The position numbers and the translations under genes were made by a program. DNA of 64,000 nucleotides, taken from assembly GCF_036946125.1 (NCBI RefSeq), contig NZ_JAQIJT010000001.1, positions 1,016,501-1,080,500 on the forward strand, written 5' to 3'. Position 1 is the stretch's first letter. Each line of letters begins with the position of its first letter. Shown one piece after another: positions 1-12,088 of this stretch. The DNA is from Sphingomonas adhaesiva (GTDB taxonomy: Bacteria > Pseudomonadota > Alphaproteobacteria > Sphingomonadales > Sphingomonadaceae). Under the pieces are notes generated by a model, which worked only from the letters and a program-made list of their open reading frames with translations, was not told the origin of the DNA and did no database searches.

Positions 1-1140
1 TCGATGGACGACGCCTCGCCCGCCAAGTGGCATCTGGCGCACACCACCTGGTTCTTCGAGACGTTCGTGCTGCGCGATCATGTCGTGGGCTACCGCGCCT
101 ACGACGACCAGTTCGCCTTCCTGTTCAACAGCTATTACGAGGCGGAAGGGAAACGCCATGCCCGCGCCCGCCGCGGCATGGTGACGCGCCCCTCGCTGGC
201 GGAGGTGCTCGCCTATCGCGCCGCGGTCGACGCCGCGCTGCTCGACGCGCTCCCCACGCTGCCGTCCGCGGCGGTCGAACTGGTGGCGCTCGGCTGCCAC
301 CACGAGGAGCAGCATCAGGAACTGCTGGTCACCGACATCCTCCACCTCTTCTCCGAAAATCCGGTCGAACCCGCGATATGGCCCGCCGCGCCCAAGGTGC
401 CGGTGGCGATGCCCGCGCCGATCGCATGGATCGAATCCGCCGAGCATGTGGTCGAGGTCGGCCACGCCGGGCGCGGCTTCGCCTTCGATTGCGAAGGTCC
501 GCGCCATCGCACGCTCGTCCCCGCGCACGCCATCGCCGACCGCACCGTCACCAACGGCGAGTGGGCGGCGTTCATCGCCGATGGCGGCTACGCCGATCCG
601 CGCTGGTGGCTGTCCGACGGCTGGGCATGGGTCCAGCGCGAGAGCGTTGCGGCACCGCTCTATTGGGAGCAGCAGGGCGGCAGGTGGACGCGCTTCGGAC
701 TCGACGGCCGCCGCCCGATCGATCCCGCCGCGCCGGTGACGCACGTCAGCTTCTTCGAGGCGGATGCCTATGCCGCCTGGGCCGGCGCCCGCCTGCCGAC
801 CGAGGCCGAATGGGAGGCGGCCGCTGCCGCGCATGACGCCCATGGCGGCAACCAGATGGACGCGGCCGGCCCGGTCGAGCCGCGGCCCGCCGCCGGCGGC
901 CCGGCCTTCTTCGGCGACGTGTGGGAATGGACCGGCTCGGCCTACCGCCCCTATCCCGGTTTCGTCGCGGCCGAGGGCGCGGTCGGCGAATATAACGGCA
1001 AGTTCATGAGCGGCCAGTTCGTGCTGCGCGGCGGCAGCTGCGCCACCCCGCGCGGCCATGCACGGGCCAGCTACCGCAATTTCTTCTACCCGCACCAACG
1101 CTGGCAATTCACCGGCGTGCGGCTTGCAAAGGACCTGTGA
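1..1140 (+). CDS. egtB: Ergothioneine biosynthesis protein EgtB, 5' end cut by window edge
   Basis: Non-haem iron sulfoxide synthase that joins trimethylhistidine (hercynine) to a cysteine-type thiol in ergothioneine synthesis, acting in the cytoplasm. The reading frame is open to the first base; the first in-frame ATG is at 4, but family members normally have some tens of residues before the KWHLAHTTWFFE segment, so the true start lies outside the window. Visible parts are an N-terminal DinB-like helical domain with the iron-binding HxxxHxE pattern (HHEEQHQE, near residue 100) and a C-terminal FGE-sulfatase-like domain (LPTEAEWEAA, FGDVWEWTGS, RGGSCATPRGH). It ends 4 bp before egtD, so the two are probably cotranscribed. 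Which thiol is used (gamma-glutamylcysteine or cysteine) cannot be read by eye. No EgtA, EgtC or EgtE homologue is in the window. Confidence 0.93.
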   Translation, partial: SMDDASPAKWHLAHTTWFFETFVLRDHVVGYRAYDDQFAFLFNSYYEAEGKRHARARRGMVTRPSLAEVLAYRAAVDAALLDALPTLPSAAVELVALGCHHEEQHQELLVTDILHLFSENPVEPAIWPAAPKVPVAMPAPIAWIESAEHVVEVGHAGRGFAFDCEGPRHRTLVPAHAIADRTVTNGEWAAFIADGGYADPRWWLSDGWAWVQRESVAAPLYWEQQGGRWTRFGLDGRRPIDPAAPVTHVSFFEADAYAAWAGARLPTEAEWEAAAAAHDAHGGNQMDAAGPVEPRPAAGGPAFFGDVWEWTGSAYRPYPGFVAAEGAVGEYNGKFMSGQFVLRGGSCATPRGHARASYRNFFYPHQRWQFTGVRLAKDL

Positions 1141-1144
1141 CATC

Positions 1145-2122
1145 ATGCTGAAGCCGGAGATCGAGGATGGTCAGGCGAGCCTCGCCGACCCGCAGTTCCG
1201 CGCCGACGTCCTCGCGGGGCTGACGCGCCGGCCGCGCGCCATCCCCGCGCGCTGGTTCTACGACCATCGCGGATCGCAATTGTTCGAGGAGATCACCGCC
1301 CTTCCCGAATATTATCCCACGCGGACCGAGACCGCGTTGCTCCGCTCGCTGTGCCCGGAGCTGCGCGCGCTGATCGGGGAGGGGCGTGCGGTGGTCGAAT
1401 TCGGCTCCGGCTCCTCGGTGAAGACGCCGATCCTGCTCGATTGCGTCCACCCGTCGGCCTATGTTCCGATCGATATCTCGGGCGAATTCCTGCGCGAATC
1501 AGCACGTGACCTCGCGCAGCGCTTCCCGGAGCTGCTGGTGTTGCCGTTCGAGGCCGACTTCACCCGCCCGCTGACGCTGCCGCGCACGATCGAGAACGCG
1601 CCCAAGCTGGGCTTCTTCCCCGGCTCCACCATCGGCAACCTGATCCCGCTCGCCGCGATCGACCTGCTGCGGGCGATGCGCGCGTCGCTGGGGGAGGGTG
1701 CGATGCTGCTGATCGGGATGGACCGGATCAAGAGCGCGGACGTGCTGGTCCCCGCCTATGACGATGCGCAGGGCGTGACGGCGGCGTTCAACCTAAACCT
1801 GCTGCAGCGGATCAACCGCGAACTGGACGGCAATGTCCCCGTCGACGCCTTCGCACACAAGGCGGTATGGAACGACGACCGTGCCCGGATCGAAATGCAC
1901 CTGGAGGCGCAGCGCGACGCCGCGTTCGAGGTCGACGGCCGCGCCTTCGACATCGCGGCGGGCGAGACGATCCATACGGAGAACAGCCACAAATACGGCG
2001 AACGCGACGCCCGCATCCTGCTGCGCGCCGGCGGCTGGACCCCGGTGCGCGAATGGACCGACGACGAGGGCAAGTTCGCGGTGATCCTGGCGGAGGCGCA
2101 GGCGGAGCGGCCCGCGCCGTAA
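1145..2122 (+). CDS. egtD: L-histidine N(alpha)-methyltransferase EgtD
   Basis: SAM-dependent enzyme that trimethylates histidine to hercynine, the first step of ergothioneine synthesis. The 325-residue protein has the usual family length. The N terminus carries the signature region ARWFYDHRGSQLFEEI followed by LPEYYPTRTE. The SAM-binding part shows VEFGSGSSVKT and later LGFFPGSTIGNL, both typical of EgtD. The C-terminal part has IHTENSHKYG, in the substrate-binding region. The frame is open further upstream, but ATG 1145 is chosen because it lies 4 bp after the egtB stop and matches the usual MLKPE-type start. Hercynine made here is the substrate of the preceding EgtB. Confidence 0.95.
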   Translation: MLKPEIEDGQASLADPQFRADVLAGLTRRPRAIPARWFYDHRGSQLFEEITALPEYYPTRTETALLRSLCPELRALIGEGRAVVEFGSGSSVKTPILLDCVHPSAYVPIDISGEFLRESARDLAQRFPELLVLPFEADFTRPLTLPRTIENAPKLGFFPGSTIGNLIPLAAIDLLRAMRASLGEGAMLLIGMDRIKSADVLVPAYDDAQGVTAAFNLNLLQRINRELDGNVPVDAFAHKAVWNDDRARIEMHLEAQRDAAFEVDGRAFDIAAGETIHTENSHKYGERDARILLRAGGWTPVREWTDDEGKFAVILAEAQAERPAP

Positions 2123-2244
2123 ATGGAAAGGGCCGGGGGCGGGTGGCGTGCTCGTGGTACGGTGGGACACGCCGGTGCCTGCCGTACCGTCTCGCCTCCA
2201 CCCACCCCAATCCCTCCCTGAGAAGGGGGGGGCTTATTCCTCGC

Positions 2245-3264
2245 TCACTCTACCACCACCCGCGCCCGCCACGTCGTGATATATTCGCGCGCGCCGCGAC
2301 ATTCGCCCATCGACGATTGCTCGACCAGCCGGAAGCGCGCGCCGTCCCAGGCGAACGCCTGCATCGACCCGCAATCGCCGATCCCGCGCCCGCGCACGTA
2401 GCTGGTCAGGCGCCGCGTCCGTCCGTCCCAGCCGCCCGTGACGACCTGATGGCCCGGCGTCTCGCCGAACCCGGATGGCGCATCCAGCACCGCGGGGACC
2501 GGCTTGCCCTTCTCCGACATCACGAACACGCTGGTATAGAGATTGTAGGCGCCGTTGCCGCATGGGTGATCGATCGTCACCAGGCTGTGCGTCGCATCCA
2601 GCCGATACGCTTTTGGCGCGACCGGGCCGTTTGCGTACGGGCATACCGCGGCATCCCGCCCGATCAGCTTTACCGCATCCTTGGCCGAGATCGTCCGCGG
2701 CGGTTTGCCCGTCACCGGCGGCTGGTGGACGACCGGCAGTGGCGGGGGCGTCGGCACCTGTGACGCGGGAGCGCTGCCGGCGCGGCGCAGCGCGGTGCGC
2801 GTACCGACGCGGCGTTGCGCCTCGTCGATCGCCAGCACGCTCGCGGCGAGGCCGGCGAGCGAGGCCTGCGCGACCGGCCGTCCGCGCGCGTCGGTCAGCG
2901 TCACCTGCCGTCCCTCCATGAGCGCGGCGGCGAGCGCCCCCTGGAACGGCAGCGCCAGCCCGCCGCCCTTGCCCGGGGCGACGACCTGCGCCAGCACCTT
3001 GCCGTCGACGCTCAGCGACAGTTTGGTGGCCTTGGCGACGGTCTCCGGGATCGGCAGCGTCAGCCGCGCCAGCGCGGTGGCGGCGGCATCGCGTCGCAGC
3101 ACCAGCATCAGATAGTCCTCGCCCCCCTGCGCCTCCGGCACCAGCGCCACCGCGCTGCACATACGCTGGTTGTCGCAGCCCATCGTCCAGTCGGCGAAGG
3201 TGCGCAGGTCGCCGGGGGCGGGCATCGCCGCCTGCATCGCGGCGGCGATCAGGAGCGGCGTCAT
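2245..3264 (-). CDS. DUF1176 domain protein, exported (second of a coupled pair)
   Basis: Protein of unknown function, 339 residues. A short hydrophobic N terminus (MTPLLIAAAMQAAMPAPG) looks like a signal peptide, so a periplasmic location is likely. The mature part opens with RTFADWTMGCDNQRMC, the DUF1176/IalB-like signature with paired cysteines, and the C-terminal half has VTIDHPCGNGAYN and GIGDCGSMQAFAWDGARFRLVE-type sequence. Its ATG overlaps the stop of the upstream paralogue by four bases (ATGA at 3261-3264), so translation is probably coupled. The in-frame extension beyond 3264 runs inside the upstream gene and was not used. Ligand and role are unknown. Confidence 0.8.
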   Translation of the reverse strand: MTPLLIAAAMQAAMPAPGDLRTFADWTMGCDNQRMCSAVALVPEAQGGEDYLMLVLRRDAAATALARLTLPIPETVAKATKLSLSVDGKVLAQVVAPGKGGGLALPFQGALAAALMEGRQVTLTDARGRPVAQASLAGLAASVLAIDEAQRRVGTRTALRRAGSAPASQVPTPPPLPVVHQPPVTGKPPRTISAKDAVKLIGRDAAVCPYANGPVAPKAYRLDATHSLVTIDHPCGNGAYNLYTSVFVMSEKGKPVPAVLDAPSGFGETPGHQVVTGGWDGRTRRLTSYVRGRGIGDCGSMQAFAWDGARFRLVEQSSMGECRGAREYITTWRARVVVE

Positions 3265-4340
3265 CGCCGCACCACCTTCGCGCGCCACACCGTCAGATAG
3301 TGCGGGTTGCCGCGACACTCGCTCATCACCTTCTGCTCCGTCAGCCGAAAACGCGCCCCGTCCCAGGCGAACGATTGCGCGATCCCGCAATCCCCCAGCC
3401 CCCGCGCCTTGCCATAACTGCCCAGCAGCCCGCCGTCGAAGCTACCGTTGATGACGCTGCGCACCGGCGCGGTCGCTTCCTGCGCGTCGGGGGCGAAGCC
3501 CGATGGCGCATCGACCTGCGCCGGCGTCACCTTTCCGTCGCGCAGGACGAAAAGGGCGTCGATCTCGTTGTACGCGCCTGCCGAGCAGGGCAGCAGGATC
3601 AGCGTCGCGCCGCCGCCAAGAGCGTGCAGCCGCGGTTTCCAGCCGTCGCTCTCGCTCATCCGGTCGTCGCATTGCGCGACCCGGCGCATGTCCCCCCATT
3701 GCGGAACGCTGGGGGACGCGGCGGTCCCGCCGGGGGTGATGGCGACGACCGTCGGCAGCGGCGGCGCCGGTGGCACCGCGGCTGCCGGGCCGGTGGCGAC
3801 GGTGGCGGTCACGGTGCCTGCCCGCCCCTGCGCCGCATCGATGAAGCGCAACGCCGCCGACGCGCCCTTGAGCGAGACGGTGGCGAGCGTCGTGCCCGCC
3901 GCGTCGTGCAATGTCAGCGCGCGCCCCGTCGCCAGCGCGCCGGCGATGGTCGCGGCGGCGGGGCCGGACAGGCCATTGCCGGCCACCGCGTGTCGCCTCC
4001 CGTCGATGACGATCGTCGCCGGCGTGCCCTTGTCGTCGTTCAGGCTGTCGAGCGCGATCTCATACGCCCCCGCCGGCCCTGCGCCGCGGGACAGCGCCAT
4101 CGTCCATGTCGGGAAGCCGCCGCCCTCCGCCCCCAGCGACGCCATTTCGCAACGCAGGCCGTTGTCGCAGGCCACCGCCCAGTCGCCGAACGTCCTGGGC
4201 TCCGCCGGGGCGGGGCGCGCGTTGCTGTCGCGGGGGGCGGCGATGGGCGTGGCGCTCGGCGATGCAGCGGGGGAGGGCGGCGGCGCGGGCTGCGCGCCGC
4301 ACGCTGCCAGCAACAGCGCCGCCATGACGACTCGCGACAT
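3261..4340 (-). CDS. DUF1176 domain lipoprotein (first of a coupled pair)
   Basis: Paralogue of the downstream gene, 359 residues. A lipobox (LLLAAC, Cys14) and a Pro/Ser/Ala-rich linker after it indicate a lipid-anchored envelope protein. The domain starts at PRTFGDWAVACDNGLRCE and continues with paired cysteines and a C-terminal GDCGIAQSFAWDGARFRLTE block also seen in its neighbour. ATG 4340 is preceded by a strong ribosome binding site (CGGAGGAAAG), so the longer in-frame start was rejected. The two genes form a bicistronic unit by ATGA overlap. The gene is divergent from the 3-hydroxybutyryl-CoA dehydrogenase gene with about 70 bp between them. Function is not known; both proteins probably act at the same envelope site. 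Confidence 0.8.
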   Translation of the reverse strand: MSRVVMAALLLAACGAQPAPPPSPAASPSATPIAAPRDSNARPAPAEPRTFGDWAVACDNGLRCEMASLGAEGGGFPTWTMALSRGAGPAGAYEIALDSLNDDKGTPATIVIDGRRHAVAGNGLSGPAAATIAGALATGRALTLHDAAGTTLATVSLKGASAALRFIDAAQGRAGTVTATVATGPAAAVPPAPPLPTVVAITPGGTAASPSVPQWGDMRRVAQCDDRMSESDGWKPRLHALGGGATLILLPCSAGAYNEIDALFVLRDGKVTPAQVDAPSGFAPDAQEATAPVRSVINGSFDGGLLGSYGKARGLGDCGIAQSFAWDGARFRLTEQKVMSECRGNPHYLTVWRAKVVRR

Positions 4341-4410
4341 CTTTCCTCCGCCACTGGTGCAAACATCCGCAGCCTGTTTAGAGGGGATCGAAGCTGAACA
4401 GGAGATGGGT

Positions 4411-5280
<870 letters not shown>

Positions 5281-5307
5281 TCTTTCCCGTCGCTCCGGGG
5301 CCGCGCC

Positions 5308-6272
5308 TCAGCCCGCAAACCCCGCCAGCCGTTCGCGCACCCGCTCCAGCACCGTCGTCCCCGCCATGTCGGGGGCGAAGCGCTCGCCGGTGATCGTCTC
5401 ATAGGCCTCGATATAGACCTGCGAGGTCCGGGCGATCATCTCGTCCGGGATGGCGGGGAGGGGGTCGCGATACGGGTCGCACCGTGCCGCGACCCAGGCG
5501 CGCACCACGTCCTTGTCGAAGCTGTCGGGCCGCTCGCCGCGCTCGAAGCGTGCGTCGTAGGTCGCCGCCTTCCAATAGCGGCTGCTGTCGGGCGTGTGCA
5601 CCTCGTCCGCCAGCAGGATGCGGCCGTCCGCATCCACGCCGAATTCGTACTTCGTATCCGCCAGGATCAGGCCGCGCTCCGCCGCCATCCGCTGTCCGCG
5701 GTCGAACAGCGCCAGTGCGACCGAGCCGATCTCGTCCCATTGCGCCACCGTCAGCAGGCCGTTCGCCAGGATCTCGTCCGGGGTCAGCGGCGCGTCGTGC
5801 CCGCCGTCGAACTCCTTGCTGGTGGGGGTGATGATCGGGGTCGGCAGTCGCTCGTTATCGCGCATCCCGTCGGGCAGGGTGGTGCCGTACATCGTGCGCT
5901 CGCCGGCCTTGTACAGCGTCAGGATCGAGGTGCCGGTGGTGCCCGCCAGGTAGCCGCGCACGACGATCTCCACCGGCAGGATGGTCAGGCGGCGGCACAG
6001 CAGCACGTTGGCGTCGGGATAGTCGATGACGTGGTTGGCGCAGATGTCGGCGGTCTGCTCGAACCACCAGCGTGCGGTCTGCGTCAGCACCTGCCCCTTG
6101 AACGGCACCGCGCACAGGATGCGGTCGAACGCGCTCAGCCGGTCGCTGGCGACGATCAGCCGGCGATCGCCCGGCAGGTCGTAATTGTCGCGCACCTTGC
6201 CGCGGTAATGGTTGGGCAGGAACGGCAGGTCGACGGTGTCGAGCGTGCGCGACAGCGTGTCGGGGGAAGGGG

Positions 6273-6276
<4 letters not shown>
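5308..6276 (-). CDS. purC: Phosphoribosylaminoimidazole-succinocarboxamide synthase (SAICAR synthetase)
   Basis: ATP-dependent ligase of purine synthesis that adds aspartate to CAIR. The 322-residue protein is of the longer, yeast ADE1-like type rather than the roughly 240-residue bacterial type. Recognisable segments are GKVRDNYDLPGDRRLIVASD near the N terminus, DRLSAFDRIL, VRGYLAGTTGTS, PIITPTSKEFDGGHD, LADTKYEFGVDADGRI and LADEVHTPDSSRYW. The ATG overlaps the stop of the upstream agmatine deiminase gene by four bases (ATGA at 6273-6276), so it is the last gene of a minus-strand operon. Many alphaproteobacteria also carry a short PurC with purS and purQ; whether this genome does is not visible here. 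Confidence 0.95.
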
Positions 6277-7250
<974 letters not shown>

Positions 7251-7265
7251 GTTGCTGTCGTTCCC

Positions 7266-8909
<1,644 letters not shown>

Positions 8910-9125
8910 GAACGAACTCCGCGAGGGATGTGCGCGCCTTGTGCCAAGGTGGCGGGCGCGTGTCCACGCGGCGGTTGCGGACGGACAGGGGCGCGGAAGT
9001 TGACAAAGTTGACGCCACGTCGGGCTCGCAATCCCTTCCCCGCGAGGGTGGCGTGCCGGGGGCAGGCGGATCGACGCTGAGAAGGAACGGCGCGATGATG
9101 ACCGATCCGGGGCGTGTAGGACAGC
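8910..9125. other. Gene-free stretch upstream of the M28 peptidase gene
   Basis: No convincing gene lies here. It must hold the promoter of the M28-aguA-purC operon, reading leftwards. A tandem GTTGAC (8999-9004 and 9008-9013, nine bases apart) stands out. On the minus strand this reads GTCAACTTTGTCAAC and could be a regulator half-site pair. No clear -10/-35 pair was identified. Confidence 0.4.
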
Positions 9126-9170
9126 GAAAAGAAAAGGGCGGCCCCGCGAGGGAGCCGCCCTTTTCTTTTC
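9126..9170 (-). terminator. Long bidirectional hairpin terminator downstream of rpsD
   Basis: A perfect 17-bp inverted repeat (9126-9142 and 9154-9170) with an 11-nt loop. The GC-rich part of the stem (GGGCGGC/GCCGCCC) borders the loop, and the outer part is AAAAGAAAA on one side and TTTTCTTTT on the other, so a U-rich tail is present whichever strand is transcribed. It ends rpsD transcription about 140 bases after the stop codon and shields the M28 peptidase region. Confidence 0.85.
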
Positions 9171-9187
9171 TGCCAGCACCGCCACGG

Positions 9188-9238
9188 CGAAGCCGCCCTT
9201 CGACTGCCTGCCAAGGCAGGCGCTCAGGACAGGCTTCG
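9188..9238. repeat. REP-like palindrome (family F)
   Basis: Imperfect palindrome downstream of rpsD. Outer arms CGAAGCC (9188-9194) and GGCTTCG (9232-9238) enclose inner arms GCCTGCC (9206-9212) and GGCAGGC (9215-9221). Its right half, 9220-9238, matches 17 of 19 bases of a stretch inside gyrB (15124-15142). Further small palindromes follow before the rpsD stop, for example CCGCAG...CTGCGG at about 9288-9305. Confidence 0.7.
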
Positions 9239-9311
9239 TCGGTCCTCGCCTGGGCGAGGCCGGCCGGGCCGCTGACGGGGTGCTGGCCGCAGCTTGCGCT
9301 GCGGCGTCGCG

Positions 9312-9926
9312 TCAGCGGCTGTAGAATTCGACGACCAGGTTCGGTTCCATCTTCACCGGATAGGGCACCTCGTCCAGCGTGGGCACGCGGATGAAGGTGA
9401 CCTTGGCATTGCCGTCCGGCGCGACGTAATCGGGCACTTCGCGCTCGGCGAGCTGCTGCGCTTCCATCACCAGCGCCATCTCGGTCGCCTTGTTGCCGAG
9501 CGAGATTTCCTCACCGACATGGACGCGGCGCGACGCGACGTTGCACTTCACGCCGTTGACGCGGATGTGGCCGTGGCTGACCAGCTGACGCGCGGCGAAG
9601 ATCGTCGGCGCGAACTTCGCGCGATACACGATCATGTCGAGGCGGCGCTCCAGCAGGCCGATCAGGTTCTGCGAGGTGTCGCCCTTCATCCGCGACGCTT
9701 CCTCGTAGCAGTGACGGAACTGCTTCTCGGTCACGTCGCCGTAATAGCCCTTCAGCTTCTGCTTGGCGCGCAGCTGGATGCCGAAGTCCGACATCTTGCC
9801 CTTGCGGCGCTGGCCGTGCTGGCCGGGGCCGTATTCACGCTTGTTCACCGGGGACTTGGGACGGCCCCAGATGTTCTCGCCCATGCGGCGATCGAGCTTG
9901 TACTTGGCGCTCTGGCGCTTCGACAT
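9312..9926 (-). CDS. rpsD: 30S ribosomal protein S4
   Basis: Primary 16S rRNA-binding protein of the small subunit, 204 residues, the normal length. The N terminus MSKRQSAKYKLDRRMGENIW and the following KSPVNKREYGPGQHG are typical of the alphaproteobacterial protein. The S4 RNA-binding domain is seen at LERRLDMIVYRAKFAPT and ARQLVSHGHIRVNG. The longer in-frame start was rejected because ATG 9926 gives the conserved N terminus. The gene stands alone here rather than in the alpha operon, which is usual in this group. A strong terminator lies at 9126-9170. Confidence 0.98.
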   Translation of the reverse strand: MSKRQSAKYKLDRRMGENIWGRPKSPVNKREYGPGQHGQRRKGKMSDFGIQLRAKQKLKGYYGDVTEKQFRHCYEEASRMKGDTSQNLIGLLERRLDMIVYRAKFAPTIFAARQLVSHGHIRVNGVKCNVASRRVHVGEEISLGNKATEMALVMEAQQLAEREVPDYVAPDGNAKVTFIRVPTLDEVPYPVKMEPNLVVEFYSR

Positions 9927-10108
9927 GTGTATTCCTTGCAATCGAACGAACGACGGTATTCCCGGTATCGCGCTGCCTATCTCGTGAAAGATGCGCAGGC
10001 CCACCGCTTCACCGGGGTACGGGGGCAATTGCGAAGCGGCGCGCCTAGCCGCGGGGGCGGCGAGAGTCAAGCTGGACGGACGCCGCGGCGGCGCCTAGCA
10101 GCGCGGGG

Positions 10109-10420
10109 ATGAGCGACATCCTGCCCGGCCCCGACTGCACCACGATGGCGGAGGTGCGCGCGGGCGTCGACGCGCTCGACCGCGAACTGGTCGCGCTGCT
10201 GCGCCGCCGCTTCGACTATATGGACGCCGCCGCGCGCATCAAGCCGGAGCGCGGCCATGTCCGCGACGAGGCGCGCAAGGCGCAGGTGATCGCGCAGGCG
10301 CGCGCCGAAGCCGAGGCGCAGGGGCTGCCGGGCGAGGTGATCGCGGATCTGTGGGAGCGGCTGGTCGAGGCGTCGATCGCGTACGAGCTGGCGTCGTTCG
10401 ACGAGCGGGCTTCGGGATAG
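10109..10420 (+). CDS. Chorismate mutase, AroQ class (PchB-like)
   Basis: Small all-helical enzyme of 103 residues that would convert chorismate to prephenate. The first helix, RAGVDALDRELVALLRRRF, carries the conserved acidic and arginine pattern of AroQ mutases, followed by DAAARIKPERGHVRDEARK and a C-terminal helix (DLWERLVEASIAYEL). Stand-alone AroQ proteins of this size include chorismate mutases and isochorismate pyruvate lyases (PchB); the sequence by eye does not separate them. With no siderophore genes nearby, a role in phenylalanine or tyrosine synthesis is more likely. Divergent from rpsD, convergent with the L,D-transpeptidase gene. Confidence 0.82.
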   Translation: MSDILPGPDCTTMAEVRAGVDALDRELVALLRRRFDYMDAAARIKPERGHVRDEARKAQVIAQARAEAEAQGLPGEVIADLWERLVEASIAYELASFDERASG

Positions 10421-10428
10421 TTCAAGCT

Positions 10429-10518
10429 ACACGTCACCCCGGGCTTGACCCGGGGTCCCGCTTTGGTCGCCCGCGTCCAGAAGAAGCGGGACCCCGGCTC
10501 GAGGCCGGGGTGACGTGT
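10429..10518. repeat. Palindromic intergenic repeat (family A)
   Basis: Long imperfect palindrome between two convergent genes. The outer arms ACACGTCACCCC and GGGGTGACGTGT are perfect, and the inner arms contain GGGGTCCCGCTT and AAGCGGGACCCC. Closely similar copies occur at 40928-41014, 43827-43908 and 48473-48556. It could fold as a 3'-end hairpin for both flanking transcripts. Confidence 0.85.
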
Positions 10519-10522
10519 CGCC

Positions 10523-11257
10523 TCACACCTTCGCGGCGTAGATCATCCGGCCCGGCCCGAGGCGCGCGAAGACCTCGGCCAGCTCGCGCTCGCCGACCGC
10601 GAAGCACCCCTGGCTGCGCCCCAGCATGCCGCGCCGCGCGATCATGTCGGGATTGGCGTACCATGCCGCGTGGACGACGATCGCGCGTTCCAGCGCGTTG
10701 TTGTTGGTGGGGTCCAGCCCGATCAGCCGCTGCGACCGGCCGTGCTTGCCGATGTAGTAGTCGTCGGTGACGAACGCCCCCTCGCACGATGCGTTGGAGC
10801 CGTTGCCGTTGGAGAAGCGCTGCACATAGCCGGTGTGCGCGGGGTCGGAGCCGCTGCCGTGCGCCACCAGCTTGCTGGTGACGCGCCCGTCGCCCAGATC
10901 GATGAGGTGGAAGCGCGGCGTGCTCGACCCGGCGGAGAAGTCCGCGACCGCGATCCGGTCGCGGTGCGCGATGCGGCTGCCGTGGCGATCCAGCGCGGCC
11001 ATCGCGCGCTGCATCAGCCGCTGGTTGACGCCGGGCGCCAGCACGCTGCGCGACACCGGCTGCACGCTCGCCACCGCAGCGCTACGCGGCGTGTGGAACG
11101 TGTCCGGCGGCAGGAGCGATTCAGGCTTGCCCCGCATCGCGCGGCCGTCGCGCATCCCCGCGGACACCGCACCCGGGATCATCAACGTGCCGGCAAACAG
11201 ACCGCCGGTCTTCAACAATGCACGGCGCGACGGCGCCGCATCCTGCGACCACTTCAT
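10523..11257 (-). CDS. Tat-exported murein L,D-transpeptidase catalytic domain protein (YkuD_2 type)
   Basis: Cysteine peptidoglycan transpeptidase-like protein, 244 residues. The N terminus has a twin-arginine signal (SRRALLKTGG followed by a hydrophobic stretch to VSAG), so it is exported folded. The catalytic region shows VVHAAWYAN and the cysteine motif GRSQGCFAVG, typical of the YkuD_2 family rather than classical YkuD (HG-C). ATG 11257 was chosen because it precedes the Tat motif; the in-frame extension reads into the divergent promoter region. It lies head-to-head with a second L,D-transpeptidase gene of the classical type, so the two may be co-regulated in cell-wall remodelling. Confidence 0.82.
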   Translation of the reverse strand: MKWSQDAAPSRRALLKTGGLFAGTLMIPGAVSAGMRDGRAMRGKPESLLPPDTFHTPRSAAVASVQPVSRSVLAPGVNQRLMQRAMAALDRHGSRIAHRDRIAVADFSAGSSTPRFHLIDLGDGRVTSKLVAHGSGSDPAHTGYVQRFSNGNGSNASCEGAFVTDDYYIGKHGRSQRLIGLDPTNNNALERAIVVHAAWYANPDMIARRGMLGRSQGCFAVGERELAEVFARLGPGRMIYAAKV

Positions 11258-11466
11258 CGGTAGTAAAAATCCCCGCTTGAATGGCGCGTAAATAGCATGA
11301 AAAGGGTGAACAATCCGCAACCCGTACGACTGCTTGCGTACGCAGCGCCAGCATACGGCGCAAAATCCCAACGCTTCGTCGCCCGGCACCAATTCGCGCG
11401 TGGCACGTTCCCCATCGTGACGCCCGCCCGGACTGTTCGGGCGAGCATGGACGAAAGGGATCCGGG
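11258..11466. promoter_or_regulatory. Divergent promoter region between two L,D-transpeptidase genes
   Basis: Intergenic region of 209 bp serving two divergent genes. It includes the perfect 10-bp palindrome TGCGTACGCA near 11335 and AT-richer patches that stand out in this GC-rich window. No confident -35/-10 pair was assigned. No palindromic intergenic repeat of the kinds found elsewhere occurs here. Confidence 0.4.
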
Positions 11467-12036
11467 ATGCGGCGATTCGCCCCCTGTCTGATCGCGCCGG
11501 TCCTTGCCGGCATCATGGCCGTCGCACCGGCGCAGGCGCGCGCCGCCGGGGCCGCGATAGACGAATATGCGCTGACGGAGGCGGCGGCGGAGCTGTCGCC
11601 CGGGCGCTTCCTGTGGGCCGATACGAAGGCGGCGGGGCCGGTCAGCGTGCTGATCTCCATCCCCGACCAGCGCGCCTATGTCTTTCGCGGCGAGCGGCTG
11701 ATCGCGGCGTCGACCGTCTCGACCGGCACGGACGACAAGCCGACGCCGGTCGGCACCTTCACCATCCTGCAGAAGAAGGCGATGCACAGGTCCAACCTCT
11801 ACGACGACGCGCCGATGCCCTATATGCAGCGGCTGACGTGGGACGGGGTGGCGCTGCACGCCGGGCGCAATCCGGGCTTTCCGGCGTCGCACGGCTGCGT
11901 CCGGCTGCCGACCGCGTTCGCCAAGAAGCTCTTCGAGATCACGCAGCTGGGCGCGACGGTCGAGGTGACCGATGCGGCCTATGTCTCCGGTGGCGGCGCG
12001 CCCTTGGCTCTCGACCCGCTGCTGGCGAGCCGCTAG
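11467..12036 (+). CDS. L,D-transpeptidase, YkuD family, exported
   Basis: Peptidoglycan L,D-transpeptidase of 189 residues with an N-terminal signal peptide (MRRFAPCLIAPVLAGIMAVA to QARA). The YkuD domain covers roughly residues 60-170 and holds the catalytic signature HAGRNPGFPASHGCVRLP with the active cysteine in HGC, plus ISIPDQRAYVFRGERLI and GTFTILQKK. It would form 3-3 crosslinks or anchor proteins in the periplasm. The start follows a purine-rich stretch (GGGATCCGGG). Divergent from the Tat-exported YkuD_2 gene. Confidence 0.9.
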   Translation: MRRFAPCLIAPVLAGIMAVAPAQARAAGAAIDEYALTEAAAELSPGRFLWADTKAAGPVSVLISIPDQRAYVFRGERLIAASTVSTGTDDKPTPVGTFTILQKKAMHRSNLYDDAPMPYMQRLTWDGVALHAGRNPGFPASHGCVRLPTAFAKKLFEITQLGATVEVTDAAYVSGGGAPLALDPLLASR

Positions 12037-12088
12037 CTTCCCTCCCCGAACGGGCCGCCGCACGAGCGGCCGGACGGGAGACGAGAGG

